Origin: an uncultured Clostridia bacterium
Lineage (GTDB): Bacteria > Bacillota > Clostridia > Lachnospirales > Lachnospiraceae
DNA: 5,734 bases
Reading direction: 5' to 3'
Assembly: GCA_946186175.1 (NCBI GenBank)
Contig: CAMHMG010000192.1
Location: forward strand, 1-5,734
The first letter of the stretch is position 1. Every line of letters begins with the position of its first letter. The notes under the pieces are model-generated. The model was not told the origin of the DNA, ran no database searches, and was given only the letters and a program-made list of their open reading frames with translations. The translations under genes and the position numbers were made by a program. Below, piece by piece: positions 4,911-5,734 of the stretch.

Positions 4911-5147
4911 TGCTGTGACATTGATAGCTATGAAGCGTGAGGTTGCTACTTATATATAAGTAGGTTTTCCGTGGAGCGAATGTCAAGTCTAGATACTGAC
5001 GGCAAGTCACTGTACCATAACCATCCGCGTGGGCGGAGATGACGTGTAGTAAGTTTTGGAATGAAACATTTTAGGACACACACGGGAGAGTGTACAGTCA
5101 CCACTTGTCGTACTACTAATAAGTGCGAAAAGGAGGCGGCTTTTTTT
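4911..5147 (+). promoter_or_regulatory. Long structured leader of the S10 operon
   Basis: The stretch of about 237 nt between promoter and rpsJ carries several hairpins: palindrome CTACTTATATATAAGTAG (4946-4963); CATCCGC (5022-5028)/GCGG (5033-5036) closed further by GATG (5038-5041); ACAC/GTGT near 5077-5092; and CACTT (5102-5106)/AAGTG (5121-5125). GTAGTA (5046-5051) can also pair with TACTAC (5111-5116) in the loop of the last hairpin, a long-range alternative. S10 operons are often controlled by an operon protein binding the leader (L4 in Enterobacteria). Which protein acts here is unknown. No U-run terminator is seen. Confidence 0.55.
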
Positions 5148-5465
5148 ATGGCAAATCAGGTAATGAGAATTACTCTTAAGGCTTATGATCATAAGTTGAT
5201 CGATCAGGCTGCAGCAAACATCATTGACACTGTTAAGAAGACAGGTGCTAAGGTTTCAGGTCCTGTACCAATGCCTACTAAGATTGAGAAGATTACAATT
5301 CTTAGAGCAGTACACAAGTACAAGGATTCAAGAGAGCAGTTTGAGCAGAGAACTCATAAGAGATTGATCGATGTGATCCAGCCTACACAGAAGACTATTG
5401 ATGCTTTACAGAAGTTAGATATGTCTGCCGGAGTTTACATCGATGTTAAGATGAAAGCAAAATAA
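5148..5465 (+). CDS. rpsJ: 30S ribosomal protein S10
   Basis: This is a 105-residue component of the small ribosomal subunit head, also known as NusE, a partner of NusB and NusG in transcription antitermination. The start is ATG 5148 (MANQVMRITLKAYDHK), with GGAGG at 5132-5136, eleven bases upstream across a run of seven T. An in-frame upstream ATG at 5061 has no ribosome site and would add non-conserved residues from the leader. Family hallmarks are present: LKAYDHKLID, GPVPMPTK, then SREQFEQRTHKRLIDV and a C-terminal VYIDVKMK. The length is normal (family about 100-105). It is the first gene of the S10-spc cluster, followed by rplC. The gene uses common codons typical of highly expressed genes, unlike the AT-rich genes to the left. 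Confidence 0.98.
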   Translation: MANQVMRITLKAYDHKLIDQAAANIIDTVKKTGAKVSGPVPMPTKIEKITILRAVHKYKDSREQFEQRTHKRLIDVIQPTQKTIDALQKLDMSAGVYIDVKMKAK

Positions 5466-5616
5466 TCTTCATTATAATAAGTAGTGAAGACGGCCCGTTG
5501 CAATAAGCAACAAACAATAATTATTAAAGTAATAATACAGACCTAATGGGTGAAAGCCCCATTTAGAATGATTGCTACGGTAATCCGCTGTAAATGAATT
5601 AGGAGGAAATTTCAAA
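5466..5616 (+). promoter_or_regulatory. Hairpin-rich rpsJ-rplC spacer
   Basis: The 151-nt gap between rpsJ and rplC is unusually long for this operon and folds into several local hairpins. They are: TCTTCATTA (5466-5474)/TAGTGAAGA (5482-5490), starting right after the stop codon; GTTGC (5497-5501)/GCAAC (5507-5511); ATTATTA (5520-5526)/TAATAAT (5530-5536); CTAATGGG (5543-5550)/CCCAT-T-TAG (5558-5566) with a TGAAAGC loop; and CGG (5578-5580)/CCG (5585-5587). There is no U-tract, so these are not simple terminators. The spacer could be an RNA processing site or a translational control site for L3/L4. A second promoter (TTGCAA 5498, TATTAA 5522) is weak. Confidence 0.6.
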
Positions 5617-5734
5617 ATGAAGAAAGCAATTTTAGCTACGAAGATCGGTATGACTCAGATCTTCAACGAGGATGGTGTTTTGACACCGGTTACTGTATTA
5701 CAGGCAGGTCCTTGTGTGGTAACACAGGTTAAGA
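5617..5734 (+). CDS. rplC: 50S ribosomal protein L3 (5' part, runs off the window)
   Basis: This is an early-assembling protein of the large ribosomal subunit, near the peptidyl transferase centre. The visible 39 codons read MKKAILATKIGMTQIF, then NEDGVLTPVTVLQAGPCVV, the classic N-terminus with the K-x-GMTQ-F motif. ATG 5617 is preceded by AGGAGG (5601-5606) at ten bases. The family is about 210 residues long, so most of the gene lies beyond the window edge. It is second in the S10 operon after rpsJ and translated from the same transcript, with the structured spacer as its local leader. Confidence 0.97.
   Translation, partial: MKKAILATKIGMTQIFNEDGVLTPVTVLQAGPCVVTQVK

Noticed and set aside
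5061..5147. Upstream start for rpsJ at 5061 (29 extra residues)
   Set aside because: It has no ribosome site, the extra residues are translated leader hairpins, and S10 proteins start with a short Met-Ala-type N-terminus just where ATG 5148 lies.
5541..5600. Riboswitch-like segment before rplC (GGGTGAAAGCCCC, CGGTAATCCG)
   Set aside because: It superficially recalls parts of cobalamin-type riboswitches, but the conserved core boxes are missing and the gene context is ribosomal. It is kept only as an unnamed structured spacer.

Overview
The window looks like chromosomal DNA from a Gram-positive gut anaerobe of the Lachnospiraceae type (Butyrivibrio, Roseburia, Eubacterium rectale or Coprococcus relatives). 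The reasons are low GC with strong GGAGG ribosome-binding sites, two lipoproteins with typical lipoboxes, a type III toxin-antitoxin locus of the kind known from these genera, and the start of a clostridial S10 ribosomal-protein operon. The assignment is an inference from style, not a database match.

Left part (1-1407). A type III toxin-antitoxin system opens the window. A sigma-A type promoter at 95-123 drives two tandem RNA repeats (133-235) that form the antitoxin. A rho-independent terminator (239-267) follows, then the ToxN/AbiQ-family endoribonuclease gene (292-894). Next comes a 513-base stretch without a protein gene. It holds a broken, tRNA-Gln-like sequence (anticodon-loop side near 977-989, T-arm and acceptor 3' side at 1075-1099) split by a hairpin-rich insertion, with a strong terminator (1106-1134) behind it. 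The rest up to 1407 is AT-rich.

Middle part (1408-4565). Four plus-strand genes lie here: a lipoprotein whose C-terminal Ig-like domain looks cut short (1408-2319), an unrecognised helical cytoplasmic protein (2376-3023), a small unrecognised protein (3083-3478), and a lipoprotein nuclease of the DNA/RNA non-specific endonuclease family with a C-terminal Cys/His knuckle (3501-4565). The last two are 22 bases apart and probably co-transcribed.

Right part (4566-5734). Between the nuclease and the S10 operon is a highly structured non-coding RNA on the MINUS strand (about 4649-4834). It has a 9-bp closing stem, a 23-bp hairpin that pairs fully only as minus-strand RNA, a GNRA hairpin and a tandem-G.A hairpin. 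It resembles a HEARO/IscB omega-RNA without an adjacent IscB gene. The plus-strand S10 promoter with an A/T-rich UP-like element follows, then a leader of about 237 nt, rpsJ (5148-5465), a 151-nt hairpin-rich spacer and the start of rplC.

The most interesting items are the orphan omega-RNA-like element, the two-repeat type III antitoxin with a conserved pseudoknot core and a re-paired variable hairpin, the interrupted tRNA-Gln-like locus, and the structured rpsJ-rplC spacer.
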